A stretch of DNA of 13,796 nucleotides from an uncultured Bacteroidales bacterium. GTDB taxonomy: Bacteria > Bacteroidota > Bacteroidia > Bacteroidales > Paludibacteraceae. The position numbers and the translations under genes are program-made. The notes beneath the pieces were generated by a model that was not told where the DNA came from, searched no databases, and saw nothing but the letters and a program-made list of their open reading frames with translations. This document shows, piece after piece, positions 1-7,967 of the stretch; the first letter of the stretch is position 1; each line of letters starts with the position of its first letter. The stretch is from assembly GCA_937885465.1 (NCBI GenBank), contig CAKZZM010000019.1, forward strand, positions 1 to 13,796. Direction: 5' to 3'.

Positions 1-941
1 TACCAGCGGGGTTTGCCGGGCATGGTGTCGTAAATATGCTTGCCGTCAATGACGAGGTTCTCGAAGATAATATTCTTTACTTTGCGGGCTTCGTTGTAGC
101 CATGTATGACAGAGAGTTCTCCTTCGTCAGGTGCCGTAATATTTCGGAAGGTGATATTCTCGATGAGGGTGCCGGGTGCCTGACAGTATTTCTCGTTGCG
201 GAAGATACGCAAGGTAAGGAGTGAGCCGCGCTCTATATGATCGACCGTAATGTTCTCAAAGAGGACATTTCTCACTACATTGTTGTCGCCCGCCACTATA
301 GCCATACATCCTTGATAATCCACTTGAGGTTCGTGTTGGTTGAGGATATGTATATTGCGGAAGACGAGGTCTTCTATGGTATCAATACGCGTGCGGTCAT
401 CGCCCTCGGAGGCAGCACCATGCAGGCCGATGAAAATCGGGTGTGCCACTTTGGGGTTGAAGACGCAATCCTCGACAAGTATATGCCGTGAGGAGCCGGT
501 AAAGCCTTTGCGTGTAGCATAGACGGTCATACAGTCGTCACTCGTTTCGCAGTAGCAACCGCGGAGGATGACGTGTGAAGAAGCGAAGATATTGAGTCCG
601 TCCCCCCATGGTCCGTAAGAGTAACATTGTACGTTCTCTATCAGGACGGAGTCGCTGCCGCCGGTGGGTATCTGGGAGGTAGCGAGGTTACGGACTGTTA
701 TATTCCGGCTGTTTTTGATTTCTACCCCGAAGCCGCGCTCGCCGGGGCGAAGCGTTGCGTTATTACCCTCTACTACCACATTATAGCAATGGTCAATGAT
801 TACCCGACCCTTATAGTATCTATCCGGTTCTAACCGCAGGGTATCTCCGGAGCGGGCATAAAGAGTACCGAACGGTACAGTGTCCGTCTGCGCAGGCAGA
901 TGCAGGAAAGTAGAAAGCAGTATGGTCAGAATGATTGGCAT
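1..941 (-). CDS. GH28-like parallel beta-helix protein, secreted (partial, 3' end outside window)
   Basis: Open from an ATG at 941 to the left edge without a stop, giving 313 codons; the C-terminus is missing. A short hydrophobic N-terminus (residues 1-17, ending LPAQ) looks like a signal peptide, so the protein is probably periplasmic or exported. The rest is a succession of beta-helix rungs (patterns such as IENVQCYS, FRNIHIL, FENITVD, IENITFRNIT). Polygalacturonase-type (GH28) landmarks appear in order: GDGLNI with D114, SDDC with D135/D136, HPIFIGLHG with H167, and LRIF with R244. The 21-residue spacing from D114 to D135 matches the catalytic Asp spacing I recall for fungal polygalacturonases. 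The usual Asn before the first Asp and the Lys of RIK are not preserved, so specificity may differ from polygalacturonan hydrolysis. The start overlaps the upstream heparinase-like gene by 16 bp, which suggests translational coupling. GH28-like is an inference from motifs; a different beta-helix family is possible. Confidence 0.75.
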   Translation of the reverse strand, partial: MPIILTILLSTFLHLPAQTDTVPFGTLYARSGDTLRLEPDRYYKGRVIIDHCYNVVVEGNNATLRPGERGFGVEIKNSRNITVRNLATSQIPTGGSDSVLIENVQCYSYGPWGDGLNIFASSHVILRGCYCETSDDCMTVYATRKGFTGSSRHILVEDCVFNPKVAHPIFIGLHGAASEGDDRTRIDTIEDLVFRNIHILNQHEPQVDYQGCMAIVAGDNNVVRNVLFENITVDHIERGSLLTLRIFRNEKYCQAPGTLIENITFRNITAPDEGELSVIHGYNEARKVKNIIFENLVIDGKHIYDTMPGKPRW

Positions 942-3076
942 ACAAGTCGTCCTTTGTAGGTTTTGTTGAGAACTCGCACCTTGGCGTGGTCGTTGTCGGC
1001 TGAGATAAAGAGGTCTTTCTTTCCATCGCGTCGGACGATGAGCACAGCCACTGCCGAAGTAGTTTTCCTGTCTAAAATCTTGACTTCGGGAAACTCCACA
1101 TGATCAATGACCGATGTTTTGTACGGTGCCGTAGGTTCGAACACATTGACGAAAGGCACAGTCCATGCCTCGCCCAGACGGCGTGCCACATAGGTAAGCG
1201 TAGGAGTATGGCGGATATCATAAGGCATACCCTTGAGACGGCTGAGTCCTTCGGTTGAGGGCGAGAGTGCGCGGAATGCGGTCGTATTAGGCATCGGCAT
1301 AGCCCACTGGGTCATACCGGTACCGTCCGGTATGGAGTACTCAATACGGACTGTCCGGGTAAGCGGGGCACACTCTTTGTCATAGATATACGAATAGGCA
1401 TACAAGTGACCGCCGGCAAAAGCCAGTTCGTCAGAGGGCGAGGTCGGGATGCTCATCGTCATCTCCGTACCAAGGTTATGGTAGAAATAATCATGGAACT
1501 TGTCCTTTCCGTCCTGACGGCGTGAGCGGAAGATATCCACAAAATAATCATTGGTCATAATGACCAGACGTTGCTGGTCGGCTCGTGTCTCGGAGTCCAG
1601 CATATACACCTCGGCATACTGCACCGGCAGAGTGTCCATACGGAGGATACGGAAAGGCTGCTGCGACATCATCACGGGGTAGTCGCTCACGCCGTCCACA
1701 CAGACTGTGTTATGGGCAGGGAAACGAGAGTAATACTCCTTGTAGTCGTCGCCGGAATAGAGGCTGTAACCTATACCGGCATCAGGTGCCATACGCAGAC
1801 CGCAGCCGTATAGCTCCATGCTGATGCCGTTGGCATGCATGTGATTTCCTTGACTCGCATTGAGACTGAATGCAAGGCTCTGATGTTTGTCCATGCCGGT
1901 GCGCTGCACGAGCCACGAGGTCTTAGGGGCAGCGAACATACGCGACGGGTGAAGGGCGGACATGTCTATCCCTAATTTGGCATACACCTCCGGCTTGAGT
2001 TTATGCGGATGTGTATCGCCGAACCCCATTATCATTGAGTCAGGATAGAGGTACTCCACGTTAGCCTTCGCCGCCTTGCCGATAATCGGCATTTCCTCCA
2101 TCAGGTCTCGCCCGAGCTCATCGCGATACAGTCTGACAAACTCCGCAAGGTCACCAAGCACGACCTGACTATATCCCGGACACTCGCACCAGATGGCCGT
2201 CTCGGGGTCATAGCCGTAGTCGGTGAGTGTGCGGAGACTCCACTGGCGGATAGACTTCCGGTTCTCCACTATATCGAAATAATATTCCTTACCCTTACCG
2301 TCAGTATATGCCGCATCGGAGCGAAGACACTGCCCTATGTTGAAGATAAACCGCGCCTGCATCAAATCCCAGTTGTTATGGGGTACGCCGTTCGTCTCAA
2401 TGATGTCCGCCCAATGTTTGAATGCCGCTTCGATGAGGGTGTCGCGTGTAGCGAGGAGCCGGTATGTTTCCGTGAGGAAAGGTATTTCCTCCTCGTGAAT
2501 GACCTCGAATGTCTGCAGACCTACGAGGGTCTGGATATGCCCATGCTCTATATTCTGCGGCATACGGGTATAATAGACGCCATACATATAGGTAGTGAGG
2601 ATATTCCGAGCTATGTCACGATAGCGTTCATCGCCAGTCTCATTGTACCGTTTGGCGGCATCGCGTCCCAGACGGGTAATCTCCAGATTGACGGAATGGA
2701 TGATACCGCCTGTTTCACACACAGGCGCCCACTTGTAAGTCTCTGTCACCTTGTTGTACAACCACATACCGCGCGGATCTTCCGTACGAGGAGACAATTC
2801 CTCCAGCAATGGGCGGCGGTAGTCGGTCACATGGCTGCGTGCACCCGCAATCATCAGCGTAGGCACCGGCGCACTATCATTGCCGAGGTGGTCGAAATAC
2901 TCTCCACGGACATAGGTGGTTGCGGCATGTGTATTCCAGTGCATACAGAGACGGTCACTGAGGTAAGTAGCGCCCGAATCCACATAATGTTCAATCGGGG
3001 CAGCATGTGACGGATTAAAGACCGCTGCGCTAAAGGAGCAAAGAATAAGGAATAATATGAATTGTTTGGCCTTCAT
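926..3076 (-). CDS. Heparinase II/III-family protein, putative polysaccharide lyase or exolyase
   Basis: A 716-residue protein with a clear signal peptide (MKAK, hydrophobic stretch, cleavage near SHA-AP at about residue 25) and no lipobox, so probably periplasmic. The N-terminal two thirds (about 30-370) fit an alpha/alpha toroid of the alginate-lyase/heparinase type, with NNWDLMQ (234-240), CECPGY (297-302) and GFGDTHPHK (351-359). The C-terminal part (about 380-716) fits the heparinase II/III beta-sandwich, with NHMHANGISMELYG (411-424), RMAPDAG (428-434) and YYSRFPAHNTVCVDG (448-462). Candidate catalytic residues are N235, Y302, H412, H414, Y448/Y449 and H455, by analogy with lyases that use Asn, Tyr and His to abstract the C5 proton of a uronic acid. 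The start is 3 bp after the stop of the DUF1680 gene and the end overlaps the GH28-like gene, as expected inside an operon. Exact PL family and substrate are not assignable by eye. Confidence 0.85.
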   Translation of the reverse strand: MKAKQFILFLILCSFSAAVFNPSHAAPIEHYVDSGATYLSDRLCMHWNTHAATTYVRGEYFDHLGNDSAPVPTLMIAGARSHVTDYRRPLLEELSPRTEDPRGMWLYNKVTETYKWAPVCETGGIIHSVNLEITRLGRDAAKRYNETGDERYRDIARNILTTYMYGVYYTRMPQNIEHGHIQTLVGLQTFEVIHEEEIPFLTETYRLLATRDTLIEAAFKHWADIIETNGVPHNNWDLMQARFIFNIGQCLRSDAAYTDGKGKEYYFDIVENRKSIRQWSLRTLTDYGYDPETAIWCECPGYSQVVLGDLAEFVRLYRDELGRDLMEEMPIIGKAAKANVEYLYPDSMIMGFGDTHPHKLKPEVYAKLGIDMSALHPSRMFAAPKTSWLVQRTGMDKHQSLAFSLNASQGNHMHANGISMELYGCGLRMAPDAGIGYSLYSGDDYKEYYSRFPAHNTVCVDGVSDYPVMMSQQPFRILRMDTLPVQYAEVYMLDSETRADQQRLVIMTNDYFVDIFRSRRQDGKDKFHDYFYHNLGTEMTMSIPTSPSDELAFAGGHLYAYSYIYDKECAPLTRTVRIEYSIPDGTGMTQWAMPMPNTTAFRALSPSTEGLSRLKGMPYDIRHTPTLTYVARRLGEAWTVPFVNVFEPTAPYKTSVIDHVEFPEVKILDRKTTSAVAVLIVRRDGKKDLFISADNDHAKVRVLNKTYKGRLVCQSF

Positions 3077-3079
3077 CTT

Positions 3080-4816
3080 TTACTTTTCATTTTTCAATTT
3101 CCAATATACTACATACCGCTCATGATGGATATCATAGAGAGGCGAGAGGTGTATGCCGTCCGGCGTCACGAACTCGCCGAACCGTCCTTCTACCGGCGTT
3201 ATGCCATCTTGTCTCAGGTTCACACTCTTTATAGAGTCCGGCACCTGATAATCATAGGTATAATAATCATTATGTTTATCGGGATCGGAGAAAGGATGTC
3301 CGACCCTGCCCAATCGTCCGGCAAGGAGTATGGGACCGTAGAACAATGCCACGCGTGAGGAGTCACCCTCTGCCACTACAGTATGCAATGCCATCTCGCG
3401 GTGTACTGAAATCCTCTCGCCCGGGCGGAGACGCCGATGGATGGTTGTATAAGTGGAATCACGGCGCACCATGATCGTGACCTTATGTTTAGGAGCCTGC
3501 TCTACCACCAGAGTAGTCCTGTCCGACCGCGGGAAAGCGGTCTCCTGACGCAAGCGGAGCCCTTTCTCCGGCCATGAGAGCACAGAGGGTATCCACATAT
3601 TCACCAACACCGTATCGCCGCTATGCCAGTAGATATTCTCTCCGTATTTGGTATGGCTCTCGAAACTTGAGCCGACACAGCACCAAAAGCTATTCATCGG
3701 TGTGGAATAGAGTTTGTAGGCGCCTGTCTGCATCGGCAGGAAATAATGCACCATGCCCGACTCGGGATCCTGCTGACCGAGGATGTCATTGATCAGTGCC
3801 TGCTCAATATACTGCATATAGCCGATTTCCTCAGGATAGAGGCTATAGAGCAGATGCGCCAGCCTCAGCATGTTGTATGTACAACAGGTCTCACCCGTAT
3901 AAGCAGACAGGTGGCGGCACATCGTACCGGGAGGGAAGAAATGCTCTTTGTCTGATACAATACCCGGCGCCATCACATGATTATGCAGCATTTCGGCAAA
4001 GAACGCACGCGCCATCATACGGCTCTCTGCGTTCGGTTTCTTAGCCTCCGCTATCACCTTAGGCAAGAATGTATTGGTGTGCATCGTGCCCATATTGAAA
4101 TCACCGGCATAGAGCGGATCAAGTTTGGTGCTGTCGTAGAAGAACTCCGCCAGACGGACACCTATGCTGTCCCCCGTGAGCCGGTAAAGATCCAGCCATA
4201 CCTCCGGCATACCGCCGAACTCATTGCGTAGCATCCGACGGCGTATGTTATCGTCCATGCCGGACAGTTTGCGTTCGGTCCACCGAGCAAAATCACCAAC
4301 CACCGCCAAAGCGGTATCGTTTTCGCAATAGCGGTATTGGCAAAGCATACCCGCCATCACCTTATGCAGCGTGTACCACGGTGCCCATACACTCTCGCCG
4401 GCTATGTTGCGGTCAATGAGTCCCTCAGGGAAAGCGCTGACATATCCTGTGCCCGTATAGCGCTGACAGGATCGTATGCCCTGCACCAACGAATCCCCTT
4501 TGAGGTGGTAGAGCGAATCGCCCGTCGATGCATAGAGCAGGGCATAGGCAGAGAGCAGATGCCCCACCGCGTGTCCGCGGAGGTCGCAATCGGGGCTCTC
4601 CCAGCCGCCCATTTTCTGCATGGTGTCATACCCCCCTTCCGGTGCCGAATACATCCCCACCGTAGTGCGGAAGTTATGCAGTGCCTGCTGCGAGGTGATG
4701 GAGCATACCCAAGCCGAGTCGCGAAGCATGTTATCATGCCATCGGCTATCGGTCAGGCGGACATTCTCTAACGGGAAAGCCACCACGCTCAGTAATATGC
4801 AGAGGATACAGGTCAT
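3080..4816 (-). CDS. DUF1680 glycoside hydrolase, GH127/GH146-type beta-L-arabinofuranosidase
   Basis: A 578-residue DUF1680 protein. The characteristic segments are present: CDLRGHAVGHLLSAYALLY (77-95), VWAPWYTLHKVMAG (143-156), EFGGMPEVWLDLYRLTGD (199-216), TGETCCTYNMLRL (307-319) and FWCCVGSSFESHTKYGENIYW (377-397, quoted as its two halves FWCCVGSS and ESHTKYGENIYW). E309, C311, C379 and C380 correspond to the Glu-Cys-Cys-Cys zinc site of characterised GH127/GH146 enzymes, where the first Cys of the CC pair is the nucleophile; here that is C379. The TYNML and FWCC wording looks closer to GH146 than to bifidobacterial GH127, but this needs a profile search. The barrel spans about 20-400 and a beta-sandwich follows to the end; no extra C-terminal module is present, so it is shorter than many relatives. 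A stop codon sits two codons upstream of the ATG in frame, which fixes this start. The N-terminus is a short hydrophobic segment without basic residues, a weak but plausible signal peptide. It follows the lyase-like lipoprotein gene by 15 bp. Confidence 0.88.
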   Translation of the reverse strand: MTCILCILLSVVAFPLENVRLTDSRWHDNMLRDSAWVCSITSQQALHNFRTTVGMYSAPEGGYDTMQKMGGWESPDCDLRGHAVGHLLSAYALLYASTGDSLYHLKGDSLVQGIRSCQRYTGTGYVSAFPEGLIDRNIAGESVWAPWYTLHKVMAGMLCQYRYCENDTALAVVGDFARWTERKLSGMDDNIRRRMLRNEFGGMPEVWLDLYRLTGDSIGVRLAEFFYDSTKLDPLYAGDFNMGTMHTNTFLPKVIAEAKKPNAESRMMARAFFAEMLHNHVMAPGIVSDKEHFFPPGTMCRHLSAYTGETCCTYNMLRLAHLLYSLYPEEIGYMQYIEQALINDILGQQDPESGMVHYFLPMQTGAYKLYSTPMNSFWCCVGSSFESHTKYGENIYWHSGDTVLVNMWIPSVLSWPEKGLRLRQETAFPRSDRTTLVVEQAPKHKVTIMVRRDSTYTTIHRRLRPGERISVHREMALHTVVAEGDSSRVALFYGPILLAGRLGRVGHPFSDPDKHNDYYTYDYQVPDSIKSVNLRQDGITPVEGRFGEFVTPDGIHLSPLYDIHHERYVVYWKLKNEK

Positions 4817-4831
4817 TATTCAAAATAATAC

Positions 4832-6241
4832 TTACTCTGTATATAGCATGAGTGTGCTCCATCCGATCTGGTCAAATGCGCCGGAGTTCATGCCATAACG
4901 AGCATCACCAGAGCCACCCTCCGGACGGAGTTTCTGCGCAAAAGTAGAGGAATACAGGCAGGGCAGACCTTTCTCCTTGCCGTAGTGTGCCACTATCATC
5001 TCCCAGTTGGGACGTGCCATGCCGCGACTTACTGTAGAGAAAGAGGTATGCTGGTGAGAAGCCTCATGGTTATCTCCTCCATTACACCACGGTCCTACAG
5101 TAGTGAACGGTATCTGCTCCACATTGATTAGCCATGCACCATCGGAATTGTCGTTCATAGAACCCTGACGGAGATTGGTCAGCGCGACATACTCCGCTCC
5201 ATGCAGCACGGCATTGTCGTTAGCTCCATAGAAATCCAAGTCCGCGATGAGCGGGTTGCTCTGCTGCAATGCTTTCGCAGCCTGGCATAACTGCACCACT
5301 ACAGCCAACGCCATAGTAGCGTGTCCCTGGTCACGTCCGGATTCTTGCATCTGGAAAAGGGTCTCGCCGGTACCTAACGGATCGGTATGGGTGGCGGTCA
5401 TCAAATGGGAGAGGTTGCCATTACCATTCCCGTTTCTGAGGAAATAGTTGCAGACGTATTCGATCATAGACTTATCTTCGCACAAGATGCCGATTTGGAA
5501 ATACGAGCATAGGTTGACCAAATCCCAGTTGGACCAATAGTGGGTTGCACCGCAAGTGGTGGAGCAGTGTCGTTTGAGGAAATCAAGGTTTGTTTCTGCA
5601 AACACGCTCTTCATCCACAGGCGGTAAGCCGTTTGCTCATCTTCTGTCCAAGCCTCATAGCTGCGCAGCAACTCGCCTGCCAGTGCGAATGTGAAACCTT
5701 GTGCTCCGGCAGTTAGGAAATAGTTGGCGTCATTGGCTGTAATGCGTTTACATGTTTTTGTCCAGTCATTAAGGATAAACACACCGCGTTTCGCGTATTG
5801 CTCGTCCTTGGTCAGATTCCACAGCAATCCGAATTGGTATGCGGACGCAGCATCGCGCATTGCCGCACCGTAGTTCTCGCTACCGGCCTGCGTTCCCTTA
5901 GGGTCTCCACGGACTATCTCTATCGTCGCATGCGGCGTGAGTCCGTAATCACCCATAACCAGTTGGTTGTCCTTCAATGCCTGGAACTCCTGTTGCACCG
6001 CTGCGGGAGCAGAGCCGTTCTCTATAGAACGGGCTACACGCTCAAAATCGGCTTGCGTATAGAGGGCGCACGGGTGAGCGAACACAAGTGTGTCAATTGG
6101 CTGAGGTTTGACTTTGTCCCACTGCTCAACTATATCGGACATATCTCCATATTCATTCACATGGCACGAAACAAGGGAAAGTGACAAAGTAACAAAGTAC
6201 AATGTACAAAGGATGAAGTACGATTTAACTATGTTTTTCAT
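4832..6241 (-). CDS. Alginate-lyase-family lipoprotein, putative polysaccharide lyase
   Basis: A 469-residue protein with a lipoprotein signal peptide (MKNIVKSYF, hydrophobic core, lipobox LVSC with C26) followed by an acidic stretch, consistent with an outer-membrane, possibly surface, location. The remaining sequence is mostly helical and fits the alginate_lyase alpha/alpha toroid fold. The strongest markers are ATHYWSNWDLVNL (232-244), containing the N238-W239 pair usual for the catalytic Asn, and MQESGRDQGHATMAL (298-312) with H307. HEASHQH (392-398) near the C-terminus adds possible active-site His residues. PL38-type glucuronan lyases share this fold and are one candidate assignment, but I cannot confirm the family. 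GNGNGN at 271-276 is a small low-complexity loop. The gene lies 39 bp after the Ig-like lipoprotein gene and 15 bp before the DUF1680 gene. The signal-peptide coding stretch (6184-6223) is made of repeated GTAC/AAAG words shared with two neighbouring genes. Confidence 0.8.
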   Translation of the reverse strand: MKNIVKSYFILCTLYFVTLSLSLVSCHVNEYGDMSDIVEQWDKVKPQPIDTLVFAHPCALYTQADFERVARSIENGSAPAAVQQEFQALKDNQLVMGDYGLTPHATIEIVRGDPKGTQAGSENYGAAMRDAASAYQFGLLWNLTKDEQYAKRGVFILNDWTKTCKRITANDANYFLTAGAQGFTFALAGELLRSYEAWTEDEQTAYRLWMKSVFAETNLDFLKRHCSTTCGATHYWSNWDLVNLCSYFQIGILCEDKSMIEYVCNYFLRNGNGNGNLSHLMTATHTDPLGTGETLFQMQESGRDQGHATMALAVVVQLCQAAKALQQSNPLIADLDFYGANDNAVLHGAEYVALTNLRQGSMNDNSDGAWLINVEQIPFTTVGPWCNGGDNHEASHQHTSFSTVSRGMARPNWEMIVAHYGKEKGLPCLYSSTFAQKLRPEGGSGDARYGMNSGAFDQIGWSTLMLYTE

Positions 6242-6280
6242 ATATTTACTCTTTTAACTTTCAACATTAAATATTCCGGT

Positions 6281-7855
6281 TTATTCCTCCCATGTGAGTC
6301 CGTCAGACTCGATAGCGGTTTGTACTGCTTCGAGGGACTTGAAAGTCTCTACCCAATAGACATTGTATTCGAGTTGTTGCTCGTTAGTCTTCATGTCCGC
6401 GTACTTGATCTGGAAGGTTGTGAACTCTGCCACGGTAGTAGCGGGGAGAACACCTCCGGTGGGGAAGGATTTCTCACGTAGGTCATAAATGAAGACGCTC
6501 GAACCATCGGAGCACTTGTAGCGTTTGGACCATTTCTTGTCGCCTCCGCCGAGCTCGCCTTTGTAGTCTGCACCTGATTCCACGTCCTTGCCCACGCAGT
6601 CAAACTTGAAGGCGCAGGAAGTGATGGATTCGTATTTGTCCACTACATAGTCCATCTTGAGCGCAATCACCGGATAGTTAGCGGTGCAGAGCCATATTTT
6701 GCCCTTGGCTTGGAAGTCACCACGCTGGGTGTTAGCATTTTGGTTGTATGTCGTACAGGTCAGATATCCCTCGCTATGCCATACCTGCGAGGTCTCGGTG
6801 CCATTACCCGCTTGCGCTGCCACACCCCATGTGAGGTTATTCTCGTTGGTGAAATGCTCGCGGATAAGCCCTGCCGGCAGATTCATGCGTATCTCGTCGC
6901 TGGTACCGTTAGGACAGGTTGCTTTGATAGTGAACTCGCCGAAATGACCGCTGTAGTTGAAATAGACCACTCCGTCCACTACGGTAGCTATTTCCGGATC
7001 GGAGCTTTCCCATTGGATTTTGGAGACCGTACTCTCCTCCGGCACAGTTGTGTAAGCGAGTGCTACCGACTTGTCGCCTATCCAGCAAGCGTAATGATCT
7101 TTGTCGAACGACTTGTCCAGCGTGACAGCACTTGGATCCACTACATCTTTGACGCGGACAGCGAACTTGCCCACTACTCCGCTACCGTCATTGGCTGTTG
7201 CAATGATATTGACCGTTTCGTTTAACTGTCCATGAGTACCCACACCGGTGACTACTCCCTGTTTGTCAACGATAGCAACCGTCTCGTCCGCACTGGACCA
7301 TGTTACTGTCCGATAGGTAGCCTCTTCCGGTAATATAGCGGCTGTCAACTGCAGTTGGTCTCCGATGAAAATACTATTCTCGCCATCTGCTGTAGTTACC
7401 TCAATAGAAGCAGCTTTGACGAGCGTCTCGCTTACCTTGACGCGTAGCGAAGCAGAAACACCGGTAGCGGAGTACATGCCTGTAGGAGTCACAGAGATAA
7501 TACTATAGCCGAGTCCGGAAGCGCTGAGTGCTTCGATGATGCCGTCGGCGTTCACGCTGACATTCGTAGGGTTACTGCTGCTCCATATAACGTCGGTGAA
7601 GGTAACAGTGTCCGGTTGGAGCGACCATTGGAGGGCTACTTTCTCTCCCACGATGAGGGGTAGGGTAACGGTGCCCGTGGCGGGGTCGTCATACACTAAT
7701 CCTGCCTGTGCTTCGGGGAGCAGAATCTCCACCGCAGAAGGGCAGTAAGCAGGATCTACATCAGGAATGACCGAAGGTTTCTCACAGGAAGCCAGGGAAA
7801 GTACCAAGGTACCAAGTACGATGTACGATGCTATTTTATTTATATTCGTTTTCAT
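6281..7855 (-). CDS. Ig-like (Big_2) lipoprotein, candidate surface glycan-binding protein
   Basis: A 524-residue lipoprotein (lipobox SLASC, C24, followed by EKPS). Three consecutive bacterial Ig-like repeats can be seen at about 40-140, 148-236 and 240-330. Each carries the Big_2 signature of a threonine/valine-rich strand, a W-S-S or W-E-S-S-D core (VIWSSSNP, VTWSSADE, IQWESSDP) and a following G-V/I-V turn. The C-terminal part (about 331-524) is a different, probably beta-rich domain with many aromatic residues and may correspond to DUF4979, which accompanies such lipoproteins in Bacteroides PULs; this assignment is tentative. The position directly after susD is the usual place for SusE/SusF-like or SGBP genes, so the inferred role is glycan binding at the cell surface with the Ig domains as spacers. 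There is no catalytic motif. It is separated from susD by a 112-bp gap containing a duplicated hairpin, so its expression may be tuned apart from susCD. Confidence 0.82.
   Translation of the reverse strand: MKTNINKIASYIVLGTLVLSLASCEKPSVIPDVDPAYCPSAVEILLPEAQAGLVYDDPATGTVTLPLIVGEKVALQWSLQPDTVTFTDVIWSSSNPTNVSVNADGIIEALSASGLGYSIISVTPTGMYSATGVSASLRVKVSETLVKAASIEVTTADGENSIFIGDQLQLTAAILPEEATYRTVTWSSADETVAIVDKQGVVTGVGTHGQLNETVNIIATANDGSGVVGKFAVRVKDVVDPSAVTLDKSFDKDHYACWIGDKSVALAYTTVPEESTVSKIQWESSDPEIATVVDGVVYFNYSGHFGEFTIKATCPNGTSDEIRMNLPAGLIREHFTNENNLTWGVAAQAGNGTETSQVWHSEGYLTCTTYNQNANTQRGDFQAKGKIWLCTANYPVIALKMDYVVDKYESITSCAFKFDCVGKDVESGADYKGELGGGDKKWSKRYKCSDGSSVFIYDLREKSFPTGGVLPATTVAEFTTFQIKYADMKTNEQQLEYNVYWVETFKSLEAVQTAIESDGLTWEE
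7797..7830 (-). repeat. GTAC-rich microrepeat in a signal-peptide coding stretch
   Basis: On the plus strand the words GTACCAAG, GTACCAAG and GTACGAT, GTACGAT follow each other. Similar word arrays lie in the lipoprotein signal regions at 6184-6223 and 9663-9699. Reading frame is preserved and the stretch encodes the hydrophobic core of the signal peptide. Confidence 0.55.
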
Positions 7856-7868
7856 GATTGAATAGTTG

Positions 7869-7958
7869 ACGTAGTTTGTTATGTGGAGAACGTCTCCGAA
7901 CGTTCATACTATGATTTACGTTGTTTGCATGTGGAGAACGTCTCCGAACGTTCATACT
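7869..7958. repeat. Tandem pair of hairpin-forming intergenic repeats between susD and the SGBP-like gene
   Basis: An identical 30-bp unit occurs at 7881-7910 and 7929-7958, with a period of 48 bp. The 11-12 bp before each copy are also similar (ACGTAGTTTGTT and ACGTTGTTTGC), so the duplicated block is about 41 bp. Each unit contains GGAGA-ACG-TCTCC, a 5-bp inverted repeat, and the self-complementary GAACGTTC; on the transcript an alternative pairing GAACG/CGTTC is possible. No T-run follows, so it is not a classical terminator. It fills most of the 112-bp gap and lies in the middle of the operon, where it may act as an mRNA processing, stability or attenuation element (inference). Confidence 0.8.
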
Positions 7959-7967
7959 TATATTATA

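Noticed and set aside
820..1026. 68-codon minus-strand frame across the heparinase-like/GH28-like junction
   Set aside because: Third frame overlapping two better-supported genes.
2378..3010. 210-codon plus-strand frame
   Set aside because: Lies wholly antisense inside the heparinase-like gene, whose motifs are convincing.
7881..7958. Two identical 30-bp repeats resembling a minimal CRISPR array
   Set aside because: Only two copies, an 18-bp intervening segment, similarity extending outside the repeat, and no cas genes; better explained as an intergenic duplication.
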